Source: an uncultured Erysipelotrichaceae bacterium (GTDB lineage: Bacteria > Bacillota_I > Bacilli_A > Erysipelotrichales > Erysipelotrichaceae). From it: 6,894 bases of DNA. Numbering within the stretch: position 1 is the stretch's first letter; every line of letters starts with the position of its first letter. A program made the position numbers and the translations under genes. This document shows, in pieces, positions 1-6,390 of this stretch. The stretch is taken from the NCBI GenBank assembly GCA_910586285.1, contig CAJUGR010000095.1, positions 1 to 6,894 of the forward strand, read 5' to 3'. The notes beneath the pieces were generated by a model. It was given only the letters and a program-made list of their open reading frames with translations. It did no database searches and was not told the DNA's origin.

Positions 1-18
1 TGTTATTTGGCACCCCAT
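1..18 (-). CDS. possible start of the next operon gene (cut by window edge)
   Basis: On the minus strand, 31 nt past the TAG stop of the solute-binding protein gene, an ATG (positions 18-16) is preceded by AAGGTGGGG about 10 nt upstream, a plausible ribosome site. Only six codons (MGCQIT) fit before the edge, so nothing can be said about the product. No stem-loop terminator is visible in the 49 nt after the previous stop, which supports the operon continuing. An ABC permease or another sugar-related gene would be the ordinary expectation, but that is inference from context alone. Confidence 0.22.
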
Positions 19-49
19 GTTTTGTATACCCCACCTTATTTCAGATTAC

Positions 50-1354
50 CTATTTTTGTAACATATCATTAATTTGATTCTGAAGCGCAGTGAGCGCAGT
101 GGATATATCTTCATCAGTGTTAAGCAAACGGCGTATCTCGCTATCCGCCACCGCAACGACTTGATCATAGTCCGTAAACTTCACATTAGGCAAAGCATAC
201 TCCATTGTATCATTTAAAAATTCCATATCAAACGCAGTCGCTCCCGGCACATCCTTTAACAACATATCCACAACAGCCGGAGATGTCGTGACATCCCGCA
301 ATACCGAAACTCCTTGCGAATAACGAAAAATATCCTGTTGAGTTGTTTCATCATAACACAATGCTTTTAAAAACTCCCACGCCAATTCTTTACGGGAACT
401 GCGGGAACTGATTCCGACGCTGAGCGTATCCAGTTGGGAAACATTCGCGCCTTGCGGTCCGGCCGGCATCGGAATACATTCCCATTCAAAATTAGAGTAT
501 TTCTTGATCCGCCACGGATATGGCTTATAGGTACGATATTCACTGAAACTCATCGGGCAAAAAGCCACCATTCCCTGATCAAACATATCACCGGTGACTG
601 CCGTCTGTTCGTTTAACTGTTCCAATTTACGCATAAATACTACGGCTTCATAAACATACTTATGATTTAATACCACCTGCGTCCCATCCTCATTAAAAAT
701 CGTTGCATTGTTGGCAGCTAAAGCATTTTGCCATGTGTAGCCGTAAACGCCAAACGTATCCAGGCGGCCATCGCCATCAACATCCTGACTCACTTCTTTA
801 CAAATCGTATAGAAATCATCCCATGTCCAATCATTATCGGGCAAGGGAATCCCATATTGATCCAACAGCGTTTTATTCACATACATCATTGTCGGTACGC
901 TTTCATAAGGCAGCGCATACTGACTCTGTTGGTATCGCCCGCTTTGTAAAGCCGGCGTAAAATAACGCTCCGCATCCATCTTTGGGTCCTTTTCGATATA
1001 AGAATCTAACGGCTCCAACATGCCGACATTCGCAAACGTATGCAAATCATCGGAACGTACCAAAAACACATCGGGTAAATTACCGGTTAATGCCTGCTGC
1101 GATAACCATTCCGCATAATCCTTCTTCTGTAAGCCGCTTACATACTCGATTTTTACCCGATCGTGCGATTGTTCAAAGCGTTCGATCGCCTGATCGATAA
1201 TCTCATAGGTGTCGCCATTGGGTACATCCCAATTACTTCCGGTAAACATTCCGAACGTGATCACCGTCGTTTTTTGACGCTCATAAAGATAAAAAACGAT
1301 GATGATCGTTATCCCCAGTAGGATACAAACCGAACTAATCACTTTACGCTTCAT
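50..1354 (-). CDS. membrane-anchored extracellular solute-binding protein, family 1 (sugar ABC-type)
   Basis: This 434-aa protein looks like the substrate-binding subunit of a carbohydrate ABC importer (SBP_bac_1/MalE-like superfamily). Residues 1-4 are basic and 5-24 form one hydrophobic helix. Cys10 lies at the start of that helix in an SSVC context, which is not a lipobox, and no AxA cleavage site is evident, so it is probably an uncleaved signal anchor rather than a lipoprotein. Family-typical segments follow: GNLPDVF (91-97), YALPYES..MMYVNK (146-161), WTWDDF (176-181), and a DxDGDGxxD calcium-loop-like motif (191-199) before FGVYGY. The hinge and C-lobe include a WEFLKAL stretch (326-332). 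The start ATG overlaps the response-regulator stop as ATGA, with AAGGA 9 nt upstream, so translation is coupled. Being co-transcribed with a sensor kinase suggests either an uptake role or a second ligand input. The substrate cannot be assigned. Confidence 0.9.
   Translation of the reverse strand: MKRKVISSVCILLGITIIIVFYLYERQKTTVITFGMFTGSNWDVPNGDTYEIIDQAIERFEQSHDRVKIEYVSGLQKKDYAEWLSQQALTGNLPDVFLVRSDDLHTFANVGMLEPLDSYIEKDPKMDAERYFTPALQSGRYQQSQYALPYESVPTMMYVNKTLLDQYGIPLPDNDWTWDDFYTICKEVSQDVDGDGRLDTFGVYGYTWQNALAANNATIFNEDGTQVVLNHKYVYEAVVFMRKLEQLNEQTAVTGDMFDQGMVAFCPMSFSEYRTYKPYPWRIKKYSNFEWECIPMPAGPQGANVSQLDTLSVGISSRSSRKELAWEFLKALCYDETTQQDIFRYSQGVSVLRDVTTSPAVVDMLLKDVPGATAFDMEFLNDTMEYALPNVKFTDYDQVVAVADSEIRRLLNTDEDISTALTALQNQINDMLQK
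393..410. repeat. tandem 9-bp duplication inside the solute-binding protein gene
   Basis: Two perfect adjacent copies of CGGGAACTG (plus strand) lie in the coding region and give the duplicated tripeptide SSR-SSR at residues 316-321. The reading frame is kept. It looks like a small slippage duplication in a surface loop. Confidence 0.7.
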
Positions 1355-2028
1355 TCTTGTCCATCCTTTTCGGCTTTTTCACGATGAAGATACCAAATCG
1401 CCAATTGGGTACGATCACGCAACTGACATTTTTCCAATATGACACTTAAATAATTACGGACAGTTCCCTCAGTAAATCTTATATCTTTCGCTATTTCTTT
1501 GTTAGACATCCCTTTGGCAACCTTACGGATGATCTTCCACTCGGTGTTGCTTAAGGAAGGATCCCCTTCAGTTGGTTGAAACGTGGTAATTTTATCATGA
1601 TCATTCGCAATTTGAGAGAAAAGTTGAATTGCTTTGCCTGCCACATCGGGATTGAAAATACCGCCGCCTTGTAATACGGTTTTGATCGCATCGGATAATT
1701 CCTCCAGTGATACCCCTTTTAACAAATAACCGCTGGCTCCATATTTCAATGCAGAATAGACATATTCATCGTCATCAAATGTCGTTAAGATAATCACCTT
1801 CACCTGCGGATAGGCTTCCTTAACACATTTGGTACAATTTGCTCCATCCATATCCGGCATTCGCATATCCATTAAAATCACATCCGGAACTTCATTTTGA
1901 AGCAGATCCATCACCTCTTTACCACTGGACGCGGTCGCAATCACTTGGAAATCTTCTTTTGTACTCAAGATTATTTTCAGACTTTCACGGATTAATTCCT
2001 GATCGTCCGCTATCATGATTTTGATCAT
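1351..2028 (-). CDS. NarL/LuxR-family DNA-binding response regulator
   Basis: This 225-aa protein has the usual length and two-domain layout of the NarL class. The receiver domain (about 1-120) has the acidic pair Asp8-Asp9, the phosphoacceptor Asp54 in ILMDMRMPDMDG, the switch Thr82 (LTTF) and the conserved Lys104 (YLLKG). A linker (about 125-155) leads to a LuxR-type helix-turn-helix (about 158-215) with the hallmark LSNTEWKIIRKVAKGMSNKEI run and EGTVRNYLSVILEK. The ATG directly follows the kinase stop codon (TAAATG), with GGGAGGG 8 nt upstream, a near-ideal ribosome site. Its partner is almost certainly the adjacent kinase. It is inferred to activate sugar uptake or utilisation genes, perhaps including this operon; no binding site was identified. 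Confidence 0.95.
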   Translation of the reverse strand: MIKIMIADDQELIRESLKIILSTKEDFQVIATASSGKEVMDLLQNEVPDVILMDMRMPDMDGANCTKCVKEAYPQVKVIILTTFDDDEYVYSALKYGASGYLLKGVSLEELSDAIKTVLQGGGIFNPDVAGKAIQLFSQIANDHDKITTFQPTEGDPSLSNTEWKIIRKVAKGMSNKEIAKDIRFTEGTVRNYLSVILEKCQLRDRTQLAIWYLHREKAEKDGQE

Positions 2029-3336
2029 TTATTTTCCCTCCCTAATCGGTATTTCCGCCAGAATGATAAAGCCGTCCGAACCGTAAAAACGGATGTTACC
2101 CTGAAGTAATGCCACACGCTCCTGCATGTGGTGGAGGCCAAATCCCTGATGTATCGAATCACATCCGATACCGTCATCTTCAATAATTAAAATCAGCGTG
2201 TCCTTTTCCTTGGCCAGTGAGATAAAAATTTCATGTGCCTGGCCATGGCGTACAGAATTGGTCATTCCCTCCTGAATAATGCGATAAATCACTTCTTCCA
2301 CATCTTTATCGAAAGACAGATGCGGTAAATGACAAACAAAGTGAATATCGACATCGGTAACTGCCCGGAAATCGAGAATCATCTTGTCCAATGCTTCCTG
2401 TAATGTAAAATGCTCAAGAGCATCGGGACGCAGCTTATCCACGGATCGGCGAACATCCTTTAACCCCACTCGGGCGGAGTCCGCCAACAGCGATAGCTGC
2501 TTTTTGGTAGCGGATGGATCCATTTCACTCATTAAGACACAGGCATCCAGACCAACCGATAAACCGGTTAATGTGTGTCCCAACGTATCATGAATTTCCC
2601 GTGCCAAACGGTTTCGTTCTCTGGTTTCACCCATTCGTTCGCGCATTTCGGCATAATCCTTTAACTGGTCATTGAGATTTTGTAATTCCTGGTTCATCTG
2701 CATCATTTCTTTACTTTCATTGATTTTATCCTGTACCAGAAAGACCATATATAAAATGAACAAAATGATATTCATTGATGTCAACATATTGTGTATCGTA
2801 ATCAGCATGGATTGTGTCATCGAATGATAACAGGCAAGATATTGATCGAATGATACCATATCAATCCAGCCAAACAAAAAATCATAATTGGCAAACAGAT
2901 ATAATACGATCATCACTGACAAACAGAGAATGCGTTCACGATTGGTATTGATATATGTTAATAAATCCGCCATTACCAATAAAAGAATGCTGTTGGTAGA
3001 AAAATTGAGCATTTTCATAATGATCACACATATGCCTGCTTCAATCAGAAAACAGCCTGTCTGCTGCCATTTATTTAAATGAATGCGGTGATAATAGTGC
3101 ATAATGCATAATAAAACAACATAAGCCGATACGGACACAAAAACCGTTAATTCGGGCTTGGTCGGTAAAGTCGGCAAAGTTGACAAAAAGGCTCTTGCCT
3201 CCTGCATATCACAGATCCGCCGTGTTGTAATATCAATCATAAAAGCGATAAAGGCAATGATCGCAAAGTTAAGGTAACAAAGCATACGATGAATCCATCG
3301 CATTTTTTTATCATTGGACCAATTTTGAATCACCAT
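2029..3336 (-). CDS. NarL/DesK-class sensor histidine kinase, six-TM
   Basis: This membrane sensor kinase is about 435 aa. Counting from Met at 3336, there are six hydrophobic segments near 18-36, 63-82, 94-109, 115-129, 136-154 and 176-201. A charged, coiled-coil-like linker (202-243) is followed by a HisKA_3 dimerisation/phosphoacceptor motif with His249 (REIHDTLGHTLTGLS). The HATPase_c domain shows the N box EGMTNSVRH (Asn360), G1 box DDGIG (387-391) and G2 box GFGLHHMQERV (398-408). No PAS, HAMP or large extracellular domain is present, so sensing is probably delegated to a partner, plausibly the binding protein encoded just upstream. A start at 3348 is also open and overlaps the upstream stop by 10 bp, but the GGAAGG abuts that ATG directly. 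It serves the ATG at 3336 better, although the spacing of about 11 nt is long. Either way translation is coupled to the upstream gene. Confidence 0.93.
   Translation of the reverse strand: MVIQNWSNDKKMRWIHRMLCYLNFAIIAFIAFMIDITTRRICDMQEARAFLSTLPTLPTKPELTVFVSVSAYVVLLCIMHYYHRIHLNKWQQTGCFLIEAGICVIIMKMLNFSTNSILLLVMADLLTYINTNRERILCLSVMIVLYLFANYDFLFGWIDMVSFDQYLACYHSMTQSMLITIHNMLTSMNIILFILYMVFLVQDKINESKEMMQMNQELQNLNDQLKDYAEMRERMGETRERNRLAREIHDTLGHTLTGLSVGLDACVLMSEMDPSATKKQLSLLADSARVGLKDVRRSVDKLRPDALEHFTLQEALDKMILDFRAVTDVDIHFVCHLPHLSFDKDVEEVIYRIIQEGMTNSVRHGQAHEIFISLAKEKDTLILIIEDDGIGCDSIHQGFGLHHMQERVALLQGNIRFYGSDGFIILAEIPIREGK
3161..3187. repeat. three imperfect 9-bp tandem units in the kinase gene
   Basis: Units GTCGGTAAA, GTCGGCAAA and GTTGACAAA (plus strand) follow each other without a gap. 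They encode LST-LPT-LPT in the predicted extracytoplasmic loop between TM1 and TM2 (residues about 51-59). The period is three codons, so copy-number changes would keep the frame and alter loop length. Confidence 0.6.
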
Positions 3337-3338
3337 GA

Positions 3339-4316
3339 TTATTGCCATCCTTCCAGATTAAACTGATTGATGTTCTGTTCATTAATTAACGTTACGGGAA
3401 TGAGTACCTCCCCGCTGTCATCTTCTCCTGCTAAAATGCGATAGATGACTTCTGCCGCATCTTTGCCCATGGTAATCGGTGACTGTGATACCGTTGCCGT
3501 CATAATATGATCACGGATGAGCGCTTTGATTTCCGGCGTTCCGTCTACTCCGTATACCAATACCCCATCCAAACGATGTTGATCCTGCATGGCTCCCAAT
3601 GCACCCATCGCACTGGGATCATTTAATGCCATCACCACATCAAAGGGGACGTTTCTGTTTAAAAAAGCATCCATCTCCGGCATCGCAATTTCCAGCTGAC
3701 CTTCGCACTCGATCCGCTCGACAATCTGATATTGCGGATGACCTTGAATAGTATCGGTAAAGCCCTGAATGCGCTGAACGGCCGAATAAGCAGTACTGTG
3801 CTGTAATAAAACAATTCGCGCAGATTCCTTGCGTTTCATCATATCTTGTGCGCATTGTACCCCGGCATCATAATTATCCGACATCAATGAGTAGCGTACC
3901 AACTCCTCATCCTCGACGTTGGTATCTACCATAATCACCGGAATCTTCGCTTCCCTGGCTTCTTGTAATTCTTCACTTAAGCCGTTAAAATCCACCGGAT
4001 TGATAATGAGCGCACTCACCCCTTGTTCAATCAAATAATGAATCTGTTCTTTCTGCTTTTCCAAATTGAGCGCAGGATCCAAAGAAATCAATTGATCTCC
4101 GTGTGCCTCAATCACCTGTCTTGCTTCTTCATCAATTACATTGAAAAAGGGATTGTTTAACGTCATATAGGTCGCACCAATTTTTAACGGTTTACCGTCA
4201 CGATAAATCAAACCTCCCTCAGTAATATGTCCTAACAATATCAATCCGCCGATGACAGTCATCACCATCACGAGTCCCACGATCCATGAACGCAAATGTA
4301 ATTTTATTTTCATCAT
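3339..4316 (-). CDS. membrane-anchored type I periplasmic binding protein (ribose/sugar type), probable sensor partner
   Basis: This 325-aa protein is of the RbsB/Peripla_BP_4 type. It has a basic N-terminus and a single hydrophobic helix (11-29). There is no lipobox cysteine and no clear signal-peptidase site, suggesting a tether rather than a free or lipid-linked protein. The mature fold starts at LKIGATYMTLNNPFF (44-58). RbsB-like ligand-pocket positions are recognisable: VDTN (130-133), SDNYDAG (146-152), ALNDPSAMGALGAM (230-243), YGVDGTPEI (255-263) and TATVSQSP (273-280). Likely sugar contacts are Asp131, Asn232-Asp233, Asp258 and Gln278. Lying immediately upstream of a kinase that lacks its own sensor domain, it resembles the XylFII-type arrangement, in which an anchored binding protein signals to a kinase. 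The sugar is unknown. Two tandem ATGs (4316 and 4313) follow GAGGA (4325-4321) at 4 and 7 nt; the second may be the true start. Confidence 0.92.
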   Translation of the reverse strand: MMKIKLHLRSWIVGLVMVMTVIGGLILLGHITEGGLIYRDGKPLKIGATYMTLNNPFFNVIDEEARQVIEAHGDQLISLDPALNLEKQKEQIHYLIEQGVSALIINPVDFNGLSEELQEAREAKIPVIMVDTNVEDEELVRYSLMSDNYDAGVQCAQDMMKRKESARIVLLQHSTAYSAVQRIQGFTDTIQGHPQYQIVERIECEGQLEIAMPEMDAFLNRNVPFDVVMALNDPSAMGALGAMQDQHRLDGVLVYGVDGTPEIKALIRDHIMTATVSQSPITMGKDAAEVIYRILAGEDDSGEVLIPVTLINEQNINQFNLEGWQ

Positions 4317-4341
4317 CGTATCCTCTTACTTTTCCATCGTC

Positions 4342-4369
4342 ATATTATTTTCCCTCACGTCTATGGCAA
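4342..4369 (-). promoter_or_regulatory. candidate internal promoter for the binding-protein/two-component operon
   Basis: In the 63-bp gap after smsB, the minus strand carries TTGCCA (4369-4364, 5/6 to the -35 consensus), a 16-bp spacer, and TAATAT (4347-4342, 4/6 to the -10). The predicted start near 4335 gives a leader of about 20 nt that contains the GAGGA ribosome site. This would separate sensory-module expression from the Fe-S genes. The same stretch also contains a five-codon reading frame (MTMEK, 4343-4326) with GAGGG upstream, which I regard as coincidental. Confidence 0.4.
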
Positions 4370-4379
4370 TTTCGATCAG

Positions 4380-5300
4380 CTATTTCAGGAAGCCTTCCAC
4401 GATGACCGCTTCCGCCTCTTCTTCGCTTAAACCAAACGTTTGTAATTTCATCAGCTGATCACTGTTGATCTTACCAATCGCTGCTTCATGAACAATCTGT
4501 GCCTCCACATGATTGGCACCGATTTCCGGAACGGATGATATCTTGGCATGATCCATTAAAATGGAGTCACATTGAATATGTGCCCGACACATCGCATTGC
4601 CAATCGCAATCGGGTGAAAACGCTGAACGGATTGATCCTTGCCGACCGAGCGAGAAATAATGCGAACACTACTGCGATCACCGTTTAAAGAGACCTTAAC
4701 GTCTGAAAGCGCCTGTTGTTTGCCATGCGTTAATAAGCGTTCAGATATGACAAGCTTAGCATCTGCCTGTAAAAAGCATTCGGTGTTACGCTTAGTAGAA
4801 TCCACACCTTTAATCTGTACCATATCCATCTCCATATAGGAGCCTTCATCCATATGTACCACCGTTGTCGGATTCATGATGCGCTCTCCCGATCCGTTTC
4901 CTTCCCCATAATGCTTTTCCACATATGTCACATGGGCTCCCTTTCCGATATGAAACGTATGGATTCCGTTATGTTGTGAGGTTTCACAGCCATCGTTATG
5001 AATTCCGCATCCGGCAATGATCGTAACGTTCGCACCTTCGCCGATATAAAAATCATTATAGACATCGTCCTTGATGCCGCTTTCCGTTAAAATCACCGGG
5101 ATATGCACTTCCTCTGCCGCGGTATGCGCCTTTATCATAATATCAATTCCCGGCTGATCCGTTTTTGTTTTTATCTGAACTTGTGATGTCGAATGCCGTT
5201 CCACCCCAAGTCCGTTCTGCCGCAAATTGAAAGCCGTTCCCGGTTGAAAGCCGCGAATGCCGGCAATGGTATTCAATAAGTTTTTTTCTGTTTCCTGCAT
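4380..5300 (-). CDS. smsB: SmsB: short SufB/SufD-family Fe-S cluster assembly scaffold
   Basis: This 306-aa protein is far shorter than SufB (about 490 aa) because it lacks the N-terminal helical domain. It consists mainly of the right-handed beta-helix core (about 50-240) and the C-terminal helical signature of the family. The C-terminal region has CDSILMDHAKISSVPEIGA (244-262), then VHEAAIGKI (270-278), GLSEEEAEA (290-298) and EGF (302-304). Cys244 aligns by eye with E. coli SufB Cys405, and His271-Glu272 with the HEA motif that includes SufB Glu434 and corresponds to SufD His360. One polypeptide therefore carries residues split between SufB and SufD, as expected for a homodimeric SmsC2B2 complex. 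The start is supported by AGGTGA 4 nt upstream, and the gene follows smsC after 8 bp. It probably receives persulfide sulfur and assembles [Fe-S] clusters in the cytoplasm. The C-terminus stops right after GFLK, without the further helix found in SufB. Confidence 0.92.
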   Translation of the reverse strand: MQETEKNLLNTIAGIRGFQPGTAFNLRQNGLGVERHSTSQVQIKTKTDQPGIDIMIKAHTAAEEVHIPVILTESGIKDDVYNDFYIGEGANVTIIAGCGIHNDGCETSQHNGIHTFHIGKGAHVTYVEKHYGEGNGSGERIMNPTTVVHMDEGSYMEMDMVQIKGVDSTKRNTECFLQADAKLVISERLLTHGKQQALSDVKVSLNGDRSSVRIISRSVGKDQSVQRFHPIAIGNAMCRAHIQCDSILMDHAKISSVPEIGANHVEAQIVHEAAIGKINSDQLMKLQTFGLSEEEAEAVIVEGFLK

Positions 5301-5308
5301 AAGTTCAC

Positions 5309-6013
5309 CTACTTCTTATACTCGCACGATGGAAAATCCTGTAATAAAGAGGGCAAGATCACATCCCGCTGTCCTTGTTTCACGATGCTGCCGTTTTCCA
5401 ATACCACCAATTCATCGGCCATTTTCATAATGCGTTCCTGATGGGAGATCAAGAGAATGCCGGTTTCACGTTCATCATGAAGCTGTTGGAAGGTTTCAAC
5501 CAATTTTGTGAAACTCCATAAATCAATACCGGCTTCCGGTTCATCAAAAATGGCCAGTTCTAAATCACGTGCCAACAGCGTCGCAATCTCGATGCGCTTC
5601 ACTTCACCGCCCGACAACGAAGCATCAACATCACGATCCAAATAATCATTGGCACATAATCCGACCGCACTTAAGTACTCACAACACTCATCGTGAGAAA
5701 GTTCACTTCCATGAGCCAAGCTTAACAATTGCCGCACACTCATTCCTTTAAAACGCGGTGGCTGTTGAAAAGCATACCCGATTTTAAGACGAGCCCGTTC
5801 ATGAACAGGCAATTTCGTAATATCAATTCCCTTCCAAAATATCGATCCGCTTGTCGGCTGTTCGATTCCCATAATCAAGCGTACCAAGGTTGACTTTCCG
5901 CCGCCATTGGGTCCGGTGATCACCGTAAAGCATCCCGGCGCAAATTCTGCCGATAAATCGGTAATGATCGTCTTCCCTTCTGCCTGAAAATTTAAATGTG
6001 ATAATGTAAGCAT
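5309..6013 (-). CDS. smsC: SmsC: SufC-type ABC ATPase of Fe-S cluster assembly
   Basis: This soluble ATPase (234 aa from the ATG at 6013) pairs with SmsB and drives conformational change of the scaffold during cluster assembly. It is not a membrane transporter subunit. Visible motifs are Walker A GPNGGGKST (34-42), Q-loop Gln83, signature LSGGEVKR (133-140), Walker B with catalytic Glu in LAIFDEPEAGID (153-164), and the H-loop His191 (LISHQ). LSGGExKRxEI together with DEPxxGID is the SufC hallmark that separates it from importer ATPases. A GTG at 6016 directly precedes the ATG. AGAGGTGA upstream could serve either, but SufC proteins usually begin M-L-x, which favours 6013. It is the first gene of the unit, followed 8 bp later by smsB, whose ribosome site overlaps the smsC TAG. 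No sufS, sufU or sufD lies in the window. Confidence 0.95.
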   Translation of the reverse strand: MLTLSHLNFQAEGKTIITDLSAEFAPGCFTVITGPNGGGKSTLVRLIMGIEQPTSGSIFWKGIDITKLPVHERARLKIGYAFQQPPRFKGMSVRQLLSLAHGSELSHDECCEYLSAVGLCANDYLDRDVDASLSGGEVKRIEIATLLARDLELAIFDEPEAGIDLWSFTKLVETFQQLHDERETGILLISHQERIMKMADELVVLENGSIVKQGQRDVILPSLLQDFPSCEYKK

Positions 6014-6042
6014 CACAATTCACCTCTGTATTCTGCCTGTTT

Positions 6043-6051
6043 ATTTTAACA
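6043..6051 (-). promoter_or_regulatory. extended -10 promoter for smsCB
   Basis: On the minus strand TGTTAAAAT (6051-6043) gives an extended -10 (TG-n-TAAAAT, 5/6 to TATAAT). The -35 region 16-18 bp upstream (around 6064-6071, ATGTAA) is a poor match, as is common when the TG extension is present. Predicted initiation near 6036 leaves a leader of about 20 nt that includes the AGAGGTGA ribosome site. Confidence 0.5.
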
Positions 6052-6091
6052 TATTTTATCGTTCCTTACATCTATTCCTACTTTTTTCTTT

Positions 6092-6111
6092 GAATTCATA
6101 CCTATGAATTC
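6092..6111. promoter_or_regulatory. 20-bp perfect dyad upstream of smsC, candidate operator
   Basis: GAATTCATA and TATGAATTC are perfect 9-bp inverted halves separated by CC. The centre lies about 65 bp upstream of the predicted smsC transcription start, a position used by activators. The 2-nt centre argues for a dimeric protein site rather than an RNA hairpin. No known regulator box was recognised, and it does not resemble the E. coli IscR sites. Confidence 0.4.
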
Positions 6112-6390
6112 GCAAAATCTGTGTTTTCCCTTTATTAAAAATCGATTTTATTCATTTACAGTATATAATGAAAATCCGTTCACGGAGTCATGATATCCAC
6201 GATTATTATCATGGGGATCGGCATACTAAAAACGCAAAAAGCGGATCTCACCATAAGGTAAAGCCCATAAATTTGCCAGATTTAATATTTCTTCTATACT
6301 TTTATAATGAATAACTTCGCTTTGTTATTTTTATAACAATTATCAAAATTTATATCGTCATTTAGCCACCAATGATAGTGCCAAGCTAAA
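6112..6390. other. AT-rich gap with a higher-GC patch and small inverted repeats; no supported gene
   Basis: No gene of normal length is present. Positions of about 6175-6280 are visibly richer in GC than the surroundings. They hold a 48-codon plus-strand frame (6168-6314, beginning MKIRSRSHDIHDYYHGD, His-rich) without a ribosome site. A 31-codon minus-strand run (about 6311-6217, containing NLANLWALPYGEIR) lacks a start. Either could be a relic, and neither was recognised. Short inverted repeats are CATGATA/TATCATG (6189-6195 and 6207-6213), TTGTTAT/ATAACAA (6322-6339, 4-nt loop) and ATTTAGC/GCTAAAT (6360-6366 and 6385-6391, at the integrase relic edge). Confidence 0.5.

Noticed and set aside
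434..1200. Several plus-strand open frames of 60-85 codons opposite the family 1 binding protein gene
   Set aside because: They are antisense to a clearly coding gene, have no recognisable domains and overlap one another in different frames.
4326..4343. Five-codon minicistron MTMEK with a GAGGG ribosome site ahead of the binding protein gene
   Set aside because: It is very short, lies mostly before the predicted transcription start, and has no regulatory codon pattern.
5309..6013. Interpretation of the ABC ATPase as an importer subunit for the nearby binding proteins
   Set aside because: The signature and Walker B motifs are of the SufC type, and it is coupled to a SufB/D scaffold gene, not to a permease.
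6162..6169. Plus-strand TATATAAT resembling a -10 box before the 48-codon frame
   Set aside because: There is no -35 match at proper spacing and no ribosome site, and AT-rich DNA produces such hexamers often.
6232..6280. Possible small riboswitch or tRNA-like structure in the higher-GC patch
   Set aside because: No cloverleaf, T-loop or known aptamer core could be found; only weak 4-7 bp inverted repeats are present.
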